A stretch of 16,680 nucleotides of DNA, taken from assembly GCA_030626365.1 (NCBI GenBank), contig DAOUPC010000018.1:1-16680 (forward strand). Reading direction: 5' to 3'. The notes under the pieces were generated by a model. That model did no database searches. It was not told the DNA's origin and worked only from the letters and a program-made list of their open reading frames with translations. Source of the stretch: Paracoccaceae bacterium (lineage in GTDB: Bacteria; Pseudomonadota; Alphaproteobacteria; Rhodobacterales; Rhodobacteraceae). Both the position numbers and the translations under genes were made by a program. Positions 8,055 to 14,708 of the stretch are shown here, one piece after another. The stretch's first letter is position 1; each line of letters begins with the position of its first letter.

Positions 8055-8104
8055 GCTTGGGCGTAAAGCTATCGCCAAGCTTGGGCGCTGCCAAGCCCCC
8101 AAGC
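8055..8104. repeat. Cluster of five GCTTGG/CCAAGC elements upstream of dctP
   Basis: The hexamer GCTTGG or its complement occurs five times in 50 bases: 8055-8060, 8075-8080 (complement), 8079-8084, 8091-8096 (complement) and 8099-8104 (complement). The 9-mer GCTTGGGCG is directly repeated at 8055 and 8079. Neighbouring copies can pair as 6-bp stems in the dctP leader transcript. These may be regulator half-sites or leader RNA structure. Confidence 0.6.
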
Positions 8105-8175
8105 ACCTGAACGGCCGGGCCGGATCACCCCCCGGCCATAACCGCAGGCAGGCGAAACGAATTGTCGCATGTCAC

Positions 8176-8226
8176 AGGTGTATATTGCGGGGCGCACCCG
8201 ACCAGTTTTGCCAATCATATACACCT
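8176..8226. repeat. Spaced 10-bp inverted repeat in the dctP/acs control region
   Basis: AGGTGTATAT at 8176-8185 is matched by its exact reverse complement ATATACACCT at 8217-8226, 31 bases apart. The arms are AT-rich in a GC-rich setting. The centre-to-centre distance is 41 bases, close to four helical turns, which suits a regulator bound at two sites. No specific regulator family can be named. Confidence 0.55.
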
Positions 8227-8361
8227 TGGATGCGTCCGGTTATTGACACGCACAGCCATGTTTAAACACGGAAATTTTTTCCACACACCCCTGAAATTTA
8301 CAGAATTCTGCCAGCATTTTGAAATTCATTTACAATCAAATCCTTATATCCCCGTAAGTTA

Positions 8362-8378
8362 TTCACATATTTTCACAT
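8362..8378 (+). promoter_or_regulatory. Two TTCACAT direct repeats one helical turn apart, upstream of acs
   Basis: TTCACAT occurs at 8362-8368 and 8372-8378, with starts 10 bases apart, about 100 bases before the acs start. The second copy runs into the TCCGGTTATTG element that also occurs at 8235. The arrangement fits a tandem activator site, but the binding protein is unknown. Confidence 0.35.
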
Positions 8379-8474
8379 CCGGTTATTGTTTGCCCTGGGG
8401 TCAAGACAATTGGTTTTACCCGGGCTTGGGCCTAAACATGGCCAAACAGACAACACGACAGGGAGAAACCTCAG

Positions 8475-10436
8475 ATGACCAGCACAGCGCAATCGGATAG
8501 CCCCACATACCCGCCATCCGCCGAAACGATCGCCCGCGCCCATGTGGATGAGGCCCGGTATGATGAAATGTATGCCGCCTCACTCAGTGACCCGGATGCC
8601 TTTTGGGGCGAACAGGGCAAGCGGCTGGACTGGATCAAACCCTATACCCAGGTAAAGGATGTCGATTTTACCCTTGGCAATGTCAGTATCAACTGGTTCG
8701 CCGACGGCACGCTGAATGTTTCCGCCAACTGCATCGACCGGCATCTGGCGACGCGCGGCGACCAGACCGCAATCATCTGGGAACCAGATAACCCCGAAGA
8801 GCCGGCCAAACACATCACTTACAAGCAATTGCACGGCCACGTTTGCCGCATGGCCAATATATTTGAGACACTGGGCGTGCGCAAAGGTGATCGCGTTGTC
8901 ATCTATATGCCAATGATCCCCGAGGCAGCCTATGCCATGCTGGCCTGTGCCCGCATCGGCGCAATCCATTCCATCGTATTCGCCGGCTTCAGCGCCGATG
9001 CGCTGGCCGCACGGATCAACGGGTCCGAGGCCAAGCTGGTGATCACCGCCGATCACGCCCCGCGCGGCGGCAAGGCGACCCCGCTGAAATCCAACGTCGA
9101 CGCGGCCCTGCTGCATTGCAAGGACACGGTCAAATGTCTGGTGGTCAAGCGCACCGGTGGGCAGACCACCTGGATCAATGGGCGCGACTTTGATTATAAC
9201 GAAATGGCCCTTGAGGCGAGCGATGTCAGCCGCCCGGCGGAAATGAACGCCGAAGACCCGCTGTTCATCCTGTACACATCCGGGTCCACCGGCATGCCAA
9301 AGGGTGTGGTACACACAACCGGCGGCTATCTGACCTTTGCCGCCATGACCCACGAGATCACCTTTGATTACCACGATGGCGACATCTATTGGTGTACGGC
9401 CGATGTGGGCTGGGTCACCGGGCACAGTTATATCGTCTATGGGCCGCTGGCCAATGGCGCGACCACCCTGATGTTCGAAGGCGTGCCAACCTACCCGGAT
9501 GCGTCGCGCTTTTGGCAGGTCTGCGAAAAGCACAAGGTGAACCAGTTCTATACCGCCCCCACGGCAATCCGCGCGCTGATGGGTCAGGGCACCGAATGGG
9601 TCGAAAAATGCGACCTGTCGTCCCTGCGCCTGCTGGGCACGGTCGGCGAACCGATCAACCCCGAGGCATGGAACTGGTACAATGAGGTGGTCGGCGGCGG
9701 GCGCTGCCCGATCGTCGATACATGGTGGCAGACCGAAACCGGCGGTCACCTGCTGACCCCCCTGCCCGGCGCACATGCGATGAAACCCGGTGCCGCGATG
9801 AAGCCGGTCTTTGGTGTAGAGCCGGTCATTCTGGACCCGCAGTCCGGCGAAGAAATCCACGGCAACCCGGCGACGGGCGTGTTGTGCCTGAAAGACAGCT
9901 GGCCGGGCCAGATGCGCACCATCTGGGGCGATCATGAAAGGTTCGAGAAGACCTATTTCAGCGACTACAAAGGCTATTACTTTTCCGGTGATGGCTGCAA
10001 ACGCGACGCGGACGGCGATTACTGGATCACCGGGCGCGTGGACGATGTGATCAACGTATCAGGCCACCGCATGGGCACCGCCGAAGTCGAAAGCGCGCTG
10101 GTGGCACATATCGCCGTGGCCGAGGCGGCGGTGGTTGGTTATCCACACCCGATCAAGGGTCAGGGCATCTATTGCTATGTCACATTGATGAACGGGGTCA
10201 CCCCGACGGAAGAGTTGCGCAAGGAACTGCGCGGCTGGGTGCGCACAGAAATTGGCCCGATTGCCTCGCCGGATGTGATCCAGTGGGCGCCGGGCCTGCC
10301 CAAGACACGGTCAGGCAAGATCATGCGCCGGATTCTGCGCAAGATCGCCGAAGATGATTATGGCGCACTGGGCGACACATCGACACTGGCCGATCCATCG
10401 GTGGTTGACGATCTGATCGCAAATCGGGTGGGTTAA
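8475..10436 (+). CDS. acs: Acetyl-CoA synthetase (AMP-forming)
   Basis: The 653-residue product has the length of bacterial Acs (about 650). It makes acetyl-CoA from acetate, ATP and CoA, releasing AMP and PPi. YTSGSTGMPKG (267-277) is the adenylate-forming P-loop-like motif. GEPINPEAW (391-399) and DTWWQTETGG (415-424) build the active site; W418 is at the position of the tryptophan that limits the pocket to acetate, arguing against propionyl-CoA synthetase. YYFSGDGCKRD.DG.YWITGRVDDVINVSGHR spans the hinge to the C-terminal domain. PKTRSGKIMRR (609-619) carries K615, the lysine acetylated to switch off Acs in other bacteria. GGGAGA lies 8 bases before the ATG. It is followed 3 bases later by an adenylate kinase gene. 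Confidence 0.96.
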   Translation: MTSTAQSDSPTYPPSAETIARAHVDEARYDEMYAASLSDPDAFWGEQGKRLDWIKPYTQVKDVDFTLGNVSINWFADGTLNVSANCIDRHLATRGDQTAIIWEPDNPEEPAKHITYKQLHGHVCRMANIFETLGVRKGDRVVIYMPMIPEAAYAMLACARIGAIHSIVFAGFSADALAARINGSEAKLVITADHAPRGGKATPLKSNVDAALLHCKDTVKCLVVKRTGGQTTWINGRDFDYNEMALEASDVSRPAEMNAEDPLFILYTSGSTGMPKGVVHTTGGYLTFAAMTHEITFDYHDGDIYWCTADVGWVTGHSYIVYGPLANGATTLMFEGVPTYPDASRFWQVCEKHKVNQFYTAPTAIRALMGQGTEWVEKCDLSSLRLLGTVGEPINPEAWNWYNEVVGGGRCPIVDTWWQTETGGHLLTPLPGAHAMKPGAAMKPVFGVEPVILDPQSGEEIHGNPATGVLCLKDSWPGQMRTIWGDHERFEKTYFSDYKGYYFSGDGCKRDADGDYWITGRVDDVINVSGHRMGTAEVESALVAHIAVAEAAVVGYPHPIKGQGIYCYVTLMNGVTPTEELRKELRGWVRTEIGPIASPDVIQWAPGLPKTRSGKIMRRILRKIAEDDYGALGDTSTLADPSVVDDLIANRVG

Positions 10437-10439
10437 GGC

Positions 10440-11117
10440 ATGGGCGATAAAACCACCCCGACCGTTCTGATCCTGCTTGGCCCACCGGGGGCCGGCAAGG
10501 GAACGCAGGCGCGAATGCTTGAGGAAAAGTTCGCTCTGGTGCAACTAAGCACCGGCGATCTGTTGCGCGCGGCGGTGGCTGCCGGGACGGATGCGGGCAA
10601 GGCCGCCAAGGCGGTGATGGAGGCGGGCGAACTTGTCTCGGACGAGATCGTCATCGCCATCCTGCGCGACCGTCTGGGTGATGCGGACTGTGCCAAAGGC
10701 GTGATCCTTGACGGGTTCCCCCGCACCACGGGTCAGGCCATGGCGCTGGATGCGCTGCTGGCGGATTCGGGGCAAAAGATCAACGCGGCCATCAGTCTTG
10801 AGGTCGAAGACACGGCCATGGTCACCCGCATTTCCGGGCGCTTTACCTGCGCCGCTTGTGGCGAAGGCTATCACGACACGTTCAAACCCCCGCTGGCCCC
10901 CGAAGTCTGTGACAAATGCGGCGGCACAACGATGAACCGCCGGGTTGATGACAACGCAGAAACCGTGGCCAGCCGTCTGGTGGCCTATCACGACCAGACC
11001 GCCCCGCTGATCACCTATTACGACGGGCGCGGCGTGCTGAAATCGGTGGATGCGATGGGCGCAATCGACGTGATTGCCGAAAATCTGGCAATAATTGTCA
11101 AAACCGCCATGCAGTAG
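10440..11117 (+). CDS. adk: Adenylate kinase with zinc-binding lid, cotranscribed with acs
   Basis: This 225-residue kinase interconverts ATP + AMP and 2 ADP. GPPGAGKGT (14-22) is the P-loop. LSTGDLLR and the DGFPRT block (91-96) bind AMP. The lid (about 133-165) holds four cysteines, C137, C140, C157 and C160 (C-x2-C-x16-C-x2-C), the zinc-finger lid absent from E. coli Adk. NRRVDDN and a C-terminal R.YH.QTAPL helix complete the family pattern. The start is 3 bases after the acs stop, so both genes are almost certainly on one transcript. The pairing is sensible because Acs generates AMP. Many Rhodobacterales also keep an adk in the ribosomal protein cluster, so this may be a second copy; the window cannot show it. 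Confidence 0.95.
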   Translation: MGDKTTPTVLILLGPPGAGKGTQARMLEEKFALVQLSTGDLLRAAVAAGTDAGKAAKAVMEAGELVSDEIVIAILRDRLGDADCAKGVILDGFPRTTGQAMALDALLADSGQKINAAISLEVEDTAMVTRISGRFTCAACGEGYHDTFKPPLAPEVCDKCGGTTMNRRVDDNAETVASRLVAYHDQTAPLITYYDGRGVLKSVDAMGAIDVIAENLAIIVKTAMQ

Positions 11118-11170
11118 CGGCACAAGCCCGCCCATTCCCCCGCCAGCCCCCGCCAGCATGGACAAACGAA

Positions 11171-11210
11171 GCGCGCCGTGTCACCTGACCCCCGAGGTAA
11201 CAAGGCGCGC
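11171..11210 (+). promoter_or_regulatory. Interrupted palindrome covering the ribosome-binding site of the flavin reductase gene
   Basis: The arms 11171-11186 and 11195-11210 pair as 7 bp (GCGCGCC/GGCGCGC), a mismatch, 3 bp, a mismatch, then 4 bp (ACCT/AGGT), around an 8-base loop. The structure ends 6 bases before the ATG at 11217, and the 3' arm contains the AGG elements that would serve as ribosome-binding site. It could be an RNA hairpin that limits translation, a read-through barrier after adk, or a DNA operator. No U-tract follows, so it is not a typical terminator. Confidence 0.5.
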
Positions 11211-11216
11211 GACCCC

Positions 11217-11753
11217 ATGCCCGAACAAAACCTGACCCCCGGAACCAACACCGGACCCGATGCTGCACCCGGTGCAACACCCGATACAACGCGGGCCTAT
11301 CGCGATGCGTTGGGCTGTTTTGGCACCGGTGTTTGCGTGGTCACGACCCTGACCGATGCCGGGCCTTTGGCGATAACCGTCAATTCCTTTACATCCGTGT
11401 CGCTGGACCCGGCGCTGGTGCTGTGGTGTGCGGCCAAAGCCTCGCCTCGTCATGACGCATTTGCCGCCGCCGGGGTCTATACAATTCATATCATGGCCCG
11501 GGATCAACAACCGCTGGCCACGCACTTTGCCCGCTCGGCCACCGATTTTACCTCTGTGGACTGGCAAAAGGACACCTATGGCACGCTGCATCTGGCCGGG
11601 TGCCTTGCCCGGCTTGAATGCCGCCAGACCCAGCACCACGATGCGGGCGACCATTCGATCATCATCGGGCAGGTGACCCGCGCCTGGTTCCGGTCCGGGT
11701 CTGGCCTTATGTTCAAACGTGGCCAGTACGGTGGGTTTGCCGGCCTAGATTAG
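11217..11753 (+). CDS. Flavin reductase-like domain protein
   Basis: This is a 178-residue protein. After a poorly conserved Thr/Pro/Gly-rich leader comes the classic opening YRDALGCFGTGVCVVTT (about 28-44), then AITVNSFTSVSLDPALVLWC, the FMN-binding strand-turn of the HpaC/NTAB-type flavin reductase family. Members use NAD(P)H to reduce FMN or FAD, often supplying a partner monooxygenase, but no partner is encoded nearby. The C-terminus retains the HSIIIGQV strand. An in-frame GTG at 11178 would add 13 residues, but it lies inside the palindrome; the ATG at 11217 is preferred. It is on the acs-adk strand after 99 bases, so read-through is possible but not assured. Confidence 0.85.
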   Translation: MPEQNLTPGTNTGPDAAPGATPDTTRAYRDALGCFGTGVCVVTTLTDAGPLAITVNSFTSVSLDPALVLWCAAKASPRHDAFAAAGVYTIHIMARDQQPLATHFARSATDFTSVDWQKDTYGTLHLAGCLARLECRQTQHHDAGDHSIIIGQVTRAWFRSGSGLMFKRGQYGGFAGLD

Positions 11754-11776
11754 GGTCTGGATTAGGAACTGTCACC

Positions 11777-11792
11777 TTCGCCAAGCGGCGAA
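11777..11792. terminator. Small stem-loop at the convergent flavin reductase/EI24 junction
   Basis: A 6-bp stem (TTCGCC/GGCGAA) with a 4-base loop lies between the two convergent stops. On neither strand is it followed by a U-run, although A residues trail it on the plus strand. Its location suggests a bidirectional 3'-end structure; as a terminator it is weak. Confidence 0.3.
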
Positions 11793-11801
11793 AAACCCGG
11801 C

Positions 11802-12494
11802 TTAGCCCCGCTTTTCCAGCATATGAAAGATGTGCGTGAACGTGGCCGCGCCCAGAATCGGGATCAGCAGGTTCACCAAAGGCACCGACAGCGGGATCGC
11901 CATCAGCGTCCCGGCCAACCAGATCGTGCCCCGGTGTCTGGCCCTCAACTCTTTCGCCCCATCCCGGCCAATCCGGCGCATCGCCGCCAGCGTGAAATAC
12001 TCTCGACCCAACAAAAACCCGTTCAGCCCCCAAAAGATGAACAAAGCCACCGGGGCAAAGAAAATATACAACACCAGCGCCAGCACGTTGGCCCCAATCA
12101 GCACCCCCAGAAAATTCACCGTATCGCGCAGCGCCTCGGTAAATGGCACCCCGGGCACCGGTGCCAACCCCGGATAATGGCGATCCTCGACCGCCTGGGC
12201 CACCTCGTCCAGAAACATCGACGTGATCGCCGATGCGACCGGCACCATCAGGAATATCGACAGGACAATCATCAAGATCAGCGATGACAGGTTAAACAGA
12301 TCGTTCAGCCAGCGGACCTCGCCCAGTATCGGCAGGGTGGCCTCTTCGCCCACCAGTTGGTGAACCAGCCACAACAACCCCGCATAACTGGCCACCAGCA
12401 GCGCAAACGTCAGCACAATACCCAAGCCCAGAACCCTGCGGAACCTTTGGTCGCCAAGCTGTGCCAGCGCCATGATAAATGCCTTGATTATCAT
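11802..12494 (-). CDS. EI24 domain (CysZ-like) integral membrane protein
   Basis: This 230-residue membrane protein has hydrophobic segments at about 22-46, 67-91, 128-156 and 193-214. The start FIMALAQLGDQRFRRVLGLG, the central DEVAQAVEDRHYPGLAPVPG and the late RREYF-like segment GLNGFLLGREYFTLAAMRRI match EI24/CysZ-family proteins of Rhodobacterales. E. coli CysZ is linked to sulfate uptake, but the function of this branch is not established. The ATG at 12494 overlaps the nitroreductase stop as ATGA and is preferred. Another ATG at 12506 would give a 16-base overlap and four more residues. Tight overlap implies cotranscription and coupled translation with the nitroreductase. Confidence 0.85.
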   Translation of the reverse strand: MIIKAFIMALAQLGDQRFRRVLGLGIVLTFALLVASYAGLLWLVHQLVGEEATLPILGEVRWLNDLFNLSSLILMIVLSIFLMVPVASAITSMFLDEVAQAVEDRHYPGLAPVPGVPFTEALRDTVNFLGVLIGANVLALVLYIFFAPVALFIFWGLNGFLLGREYFTLAAMRRIGRDGAKELRARHRGTIWLAGTLMAIPLSVPLVNLLIPILGAATFTHIFHMLEKRG

Positions 12495-13069
12495 TTTGTT
12501 ACCCATTGTGTCTTGGCGTCCATATCCGGGCGCGGGCGCTCTGGTGGTCTGGTTCCTTCGGTGGCGATATGGATGAAACCGGCGATGTGTTCATTCCCGG
12601 CCAAACCCAGCCCCCGTTCGCAAAATTCCCGGTCATGGCTGACCCATCCTGACAACCAATTGGCCCCCCAGCCCGATGCAAGGGCCGCATTAAGCAGCGC
12701 CAGACACACCGCCCCGGCAGAATAGCTTTGTTCGATGGCGGGCACTTTTTCGCTCTGGACCTGCGTCGAAATGACGGCAACGGCCAGAATCCCCATGTCA
12801 AACTGGCTGCGCCCTTTGGTGATCTCTTCAGGGGTTTTGCCCTGCGCGTTGCCGCATGCCTCGGCCAGATCGGCCAGCCGTGCCATGGCCCCGGCTTCGA
12901 TCACGACAAAGCGCCACGGCTCTAGCTTACCATGATCGGGGGTGCGGGCCGCCGCCGTCAGGATCGGGGTCAGTTGTTCACGACCGGGTGCCGGGGCAAC
13001 CAGCGTCTTGGCCGGGCGTGACCTGCGGGTCAGCAGAAAATCCAGTGCGGCCTGATTGCGTATGGGCAT
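12491..13069 (-). CDS. Nitroreductase family FMN-dependent oxidoreductase (YdjA-like)
   Basis: This 192-residue protein has the nitroreductase fold. NQAALDFLLTRRSRPAKTLVAPAP (5-28) carries the FMN-phosphate-binding RRS. AAARTPDHGKLEPWRFVVIE (about 44-63) matches the small YdjA/YfkO-like branch. SAGAVCLALLNAALASGWGANWLSGW contains the cofactor-contacting glycine-rich turn. Such enzymes reduce nitro, quinone or enone groups with NAD(P)H; the natural substrate is unknown. The ATG at 13069 has GGAAAAGG 8 bases upstream and matches the start of relatives; an ATG at 13099 would add ten unconserved residues. It is first in an operon with the EI24 membrane protein. Confidence 0.9.
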   Translation of the reverse strand: MPIRNQAALDFLLTRRSRPAKTLVAPAPGREQLTPILTAAARTPDHGKLEPWRFVVIEAGAMARLADLAEACGNAQGKTPEEITKGRSQFDMGILAVAVISTQVQSEKVPAIEQSYSAGAVCLALLNAALASGWGANWLSGWVSHDREFCERGLGLAGNEHIAGFIHIATEGTRPPERPRPDMDAKTQWVTK

Positions 13070-13156
13070 GTGCGATACCTTTTCCATGCAGAGGTTCATA
13101 TTTCGTTGACGGGGTGGATTTTTTCAAGGGTAAAACATCTGTGACATTCACCACTT

Positions 13157-13186
13157 TTGACGTGTGGCACCCGATAAAGGTGATAG
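13157..13186 (+). promoter_or_regulatory. Candidate sigma-70-type promoter for the small lipoprotein gene
   Basis: TTGACG (13157-13162) and TGATAG (13181-13186) are separated by 18 bases and lie about 50 bases before the lipoprotein ATG. The -35 is close to consensus and the -10 is weak. It sits in the 168-base divergent gap shared with the nitroreductase gene. Confidence 0.35.
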
Positions 13187-13237
13187 GGTCCAGGGCAATC
13201 GCTTACCGTGCCACTTACTGTACCATCCGGAGGTCAC

Positions 13238-13456
13238 ATGCCCCTGTCAAAATACCTGTTGCCCCTTGCCCTGTCCGGTAGTGCCCTGTTCAGCCTCGCA
13301 GCCTGTGAACCAACCGGCACAAGCCACGTCAGCGCGCCACCATCCGATCCGTCAAATTATGTGGTCGGCGGCCTTGCCCCCCCCGCGGGACGCACCGCGA
13401 CCGCGCGCCAGGCCCGCAGGGATTATTACCAGGGCCCTCGCGGTGATGAATTCTAG
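13238..13456 (+). CDS. Small putative lipoprotein, function unknown
   Basis: This 72-residue product begins with a lipoprotein signal peptide: K5, a hydrophobic stretch, then LAAC at 20-23, so C23 would be lipidated. The residue after the cysteine is Glu rather than the Asp of the inner-membrane retention signal, so outer-membrane sorting is possible. The mature part, about 50 residues, is rich in Pro, Gly, Ala and Arg, looks disordered and has no recognised domain. GGAGG 5 bases before the ATG is an excellent ribosome-binding site and supports a real gene. It stands alone, divergent from the nitroreductase and convergent with the HDAC-like gene; no terminator was seen in the 56 bases after it. 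Confidence 0.72.
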   Translation: MPLSKYLLPLALSGSALFSLAACEPTGTSHVSAPPSDPSNYVVGGLAPPAGRTATARQARRDYYQGPRGDEF

Positions 13457-13512
13457 GGCAGGACCCAAAGTTCACCGCATTGATCACCACACCGCCCCGA
13501 CCACGAACCGCT

Positions 13513-14616
13513 TCAGGGAAACGCCCGGCTGAAATCGCGCACCACGTCGCGCAAAAATCCATCGAACCTGGCCGATGGCTGGCGGACCTCTAGCGTCTCT
13601 CGCAAAGGGTCAGGGGCCGTGCAGGCACTTCCCGATAGCGCCTCGATCGTCGCGTGCCCGCAAAACGGGACATAAACCTCGGAATACCCCCCCTCGTGCA
13701 CCAGCACCAACCGACCGTCACACAGATCACGCGCGGCCTGTTTCACCCGCTCTGTCATCTGGCGGAACGTATCCGCCGTGGCCAGCATCCTTCCCATCGG
13801 ATCAATGGCCGAGGCATCAAACCCGCACGCCACCACGATCAGATCAGGCTGATACCGCCGCAGCGCCGGCAACACAATTTCATCCATCACGGCCAGATAC
13901 GCGGTATGCCCGGCCCCGGCTGGCAACGGTATGTTCATATTGAACCCCGCGCCCTTGCCTTTTCCCCGGTCCTCGATCCCGCCGGTATCCAGCGGATAAT
14001 TCCCCTCCTGATGCACCGAAATGCTCAGCACATCATCGCGTTCGTAATAAATCGACTCGGTGCCATTGCCGTGGTGAACATCCCAGTCAACCACCGCCAC
14101 CCGGCCCAGTTCCCCGCGTGCCCTGGCGGCCTCAATGGCAATGGGGATATTGGCCAACAGGCAGAACCCATTGGGAAAATCCGGCAAACAATGATGCCCC
14201 GGCGGGCGTGACAACGCATAGGCATTCTCTATCCCGCCCTCCATCACCGCCCTGATCGCAGCCATAGCCAACCCCGCCGACAGCGTGGCAATTTCATAAC
14301 CTCCGGCGGCAAACGGCGTCCTGCGCCCCAATTCCCCGCCCCCGGCATCCGACAGGCGCTTGAACTCATCAAGATACGTGGCCGGATGAACCCTCAGCAA
14401 ATCCTCTCGCGGGGCCTGATCCGCACTGCTGACAACCAGATCCCCGGTCAATCCCGTGACATCCATCAGGTTCTTCAACCGCCGCTTGGTCTCGGGGTTC
14501 TCAGGCAACCCCCCTGCGGCCAGTGGCTGTACCAACCCGCCAACCGGCAACGTATAGGCATAACTCCCGCCTGCGTGCCAAAAACACCGCTCATCCCAGA
14601 AAAACCCCGTGGCCAT
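13513..14616 (-). CDS. Histone deacetylase-like zinc amidohydrolase (class II type)
   Basis: This 367-residue enzyme has the arginase/deacetylase fold. SRPPGHHCLPDFPNGFCLLAN (136-156) carries the catalytic histidine pair H141/H142. VVDWDVHHGNGT (175-186) gives zinc ligands D179 and H181. CGFDASAIDPMG (264-275) gives the third ligand, D267. HEGGYSEVYVP (307-317) supplies the transition-state tyrosine Y311, so all catalytic residues are present. Bacterial relatives deacetylate acetylpolyamines or other N-acetylated small molecules, and some act on protein acetyl-lysine; the substrate here is not predictable. AGGAGG precedes the ATG at 14616. It appears monocistronic. Confidence 0.92.
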   Translation of the reverse strand: MATGFFWDERCFWHAGGSYAYTLPVGGLVQPLAAGGLPENPETKRRLKNLMDVTGLTGDLVVSSADQAPREDLLRVHPATYLDEFKRLSDAGGGELGRRTPFAAGGYEIATLSAGLAMAAIRAVMEGGIENAYALSRPPGHHCLPDFPNGFCLLANIPIAIEAARARGELGRVAVVDWDVHHGNGTESIYYERDDVLSISVHQEGNYPLDTGGIEDRGKGKGAGFNMNIPLPAGAGHTAYLAVMDEIVLPALRRYQPDLIVVACGFDASAIDPMGRMLATADTFRQMTERVKQAARDLCDGRLVLVHEGGYSEVYVPFCGHATIEALSGSACTAPDPLRETLEVRQPSARFDGFLRDVVRDFSRAFP

Positions 14617-14639
14617 CCGCCCCTCCTATTTCTTCTGTT

Positions 14640-14661
14640 CTTAAATATCCCCGCCGGAGGC
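14640..14661 (-). promoter_or_regulatory. Recurrent Rhodobacterales-type intergenic motif before the HDAC-like gene
   Basis: Read on the minus strand, this is GCCTCCGGCGGGGATATTTA, followed by a purine-rich AAGAACAGAAGAAA stretch and the AGGAGG ribosome-binding site. From memory, near-identical GCCTCCGGCGGG-A-TATTT blocks recur between genes in many Rhodobacterales genomes, often just before a start codon. The role is not known to me; only one copy is in this window. Confidence 0.5.
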
Positions 14662-14708
14662 ATGAAAACCTATGGCAAAGCATCACCGTTCTGCGTCACA
14701 CTGCCAAC

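Larger units (their letters stand above)
8016..8474. promoter_or_regulatory. 459-base divergent control region between dctP and acs
   Basis: This is the only long gene-free stretch. The dctP-proximal part (8031-8160) is GC-rich with clustered GCTTGG/CCAAGC elements and a 7-bp inverted repeat (8113-8119/8132-8138). The middle holds a spaced inverted repeat at 8176-8226. The acs-proximal part (8230-8400) is markedly AT-rich, as expected for promoters, and contains an 11-base direct repeat (TCCGGTTATTG at 8235-8245 and 8378-8388) and two TTCACAT copies 10 bases apart. The acs ribosome-binding site GGGAGA is at 8461-8466. I could not fix a convincing -35/-10 pair on either strand. A possible frame from 8162 looks random and overlaps the acs start. 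Confidence 0.7.

Noticed and set aside
8162..8186. TTGTCG and TATATT as a -35/-10 pair for acs
   Set aside because: The spacing is only 13 bases, too short for a sigma-70-type promoter, and TATATT lies within the inverted repeat arm.
8162..8500. A 112-codon plus-strand frame in the dctP/acs gap that runs into acs
   Set aside because: It crosses the acs start and ribosome-binding site, its residues look random, and the region has the AT content of a promoter.
8580..9935. A 451-codon open frame antisense to acs
   Set aside because: It lies wholly inside a gene whose every motif is conserved. Long antisense frames are common opposite GC-rich genes, and the translation has no recognisable domain and is rich in Gly, Asp, Val and His, as expected of a shadow.
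10545..11165. A 206-codon open frame antisense to adk
   Set aside because: Fully opposite a conserved kinase gene, no ribosome-binding site, and the composition of a codon-bias shadow.
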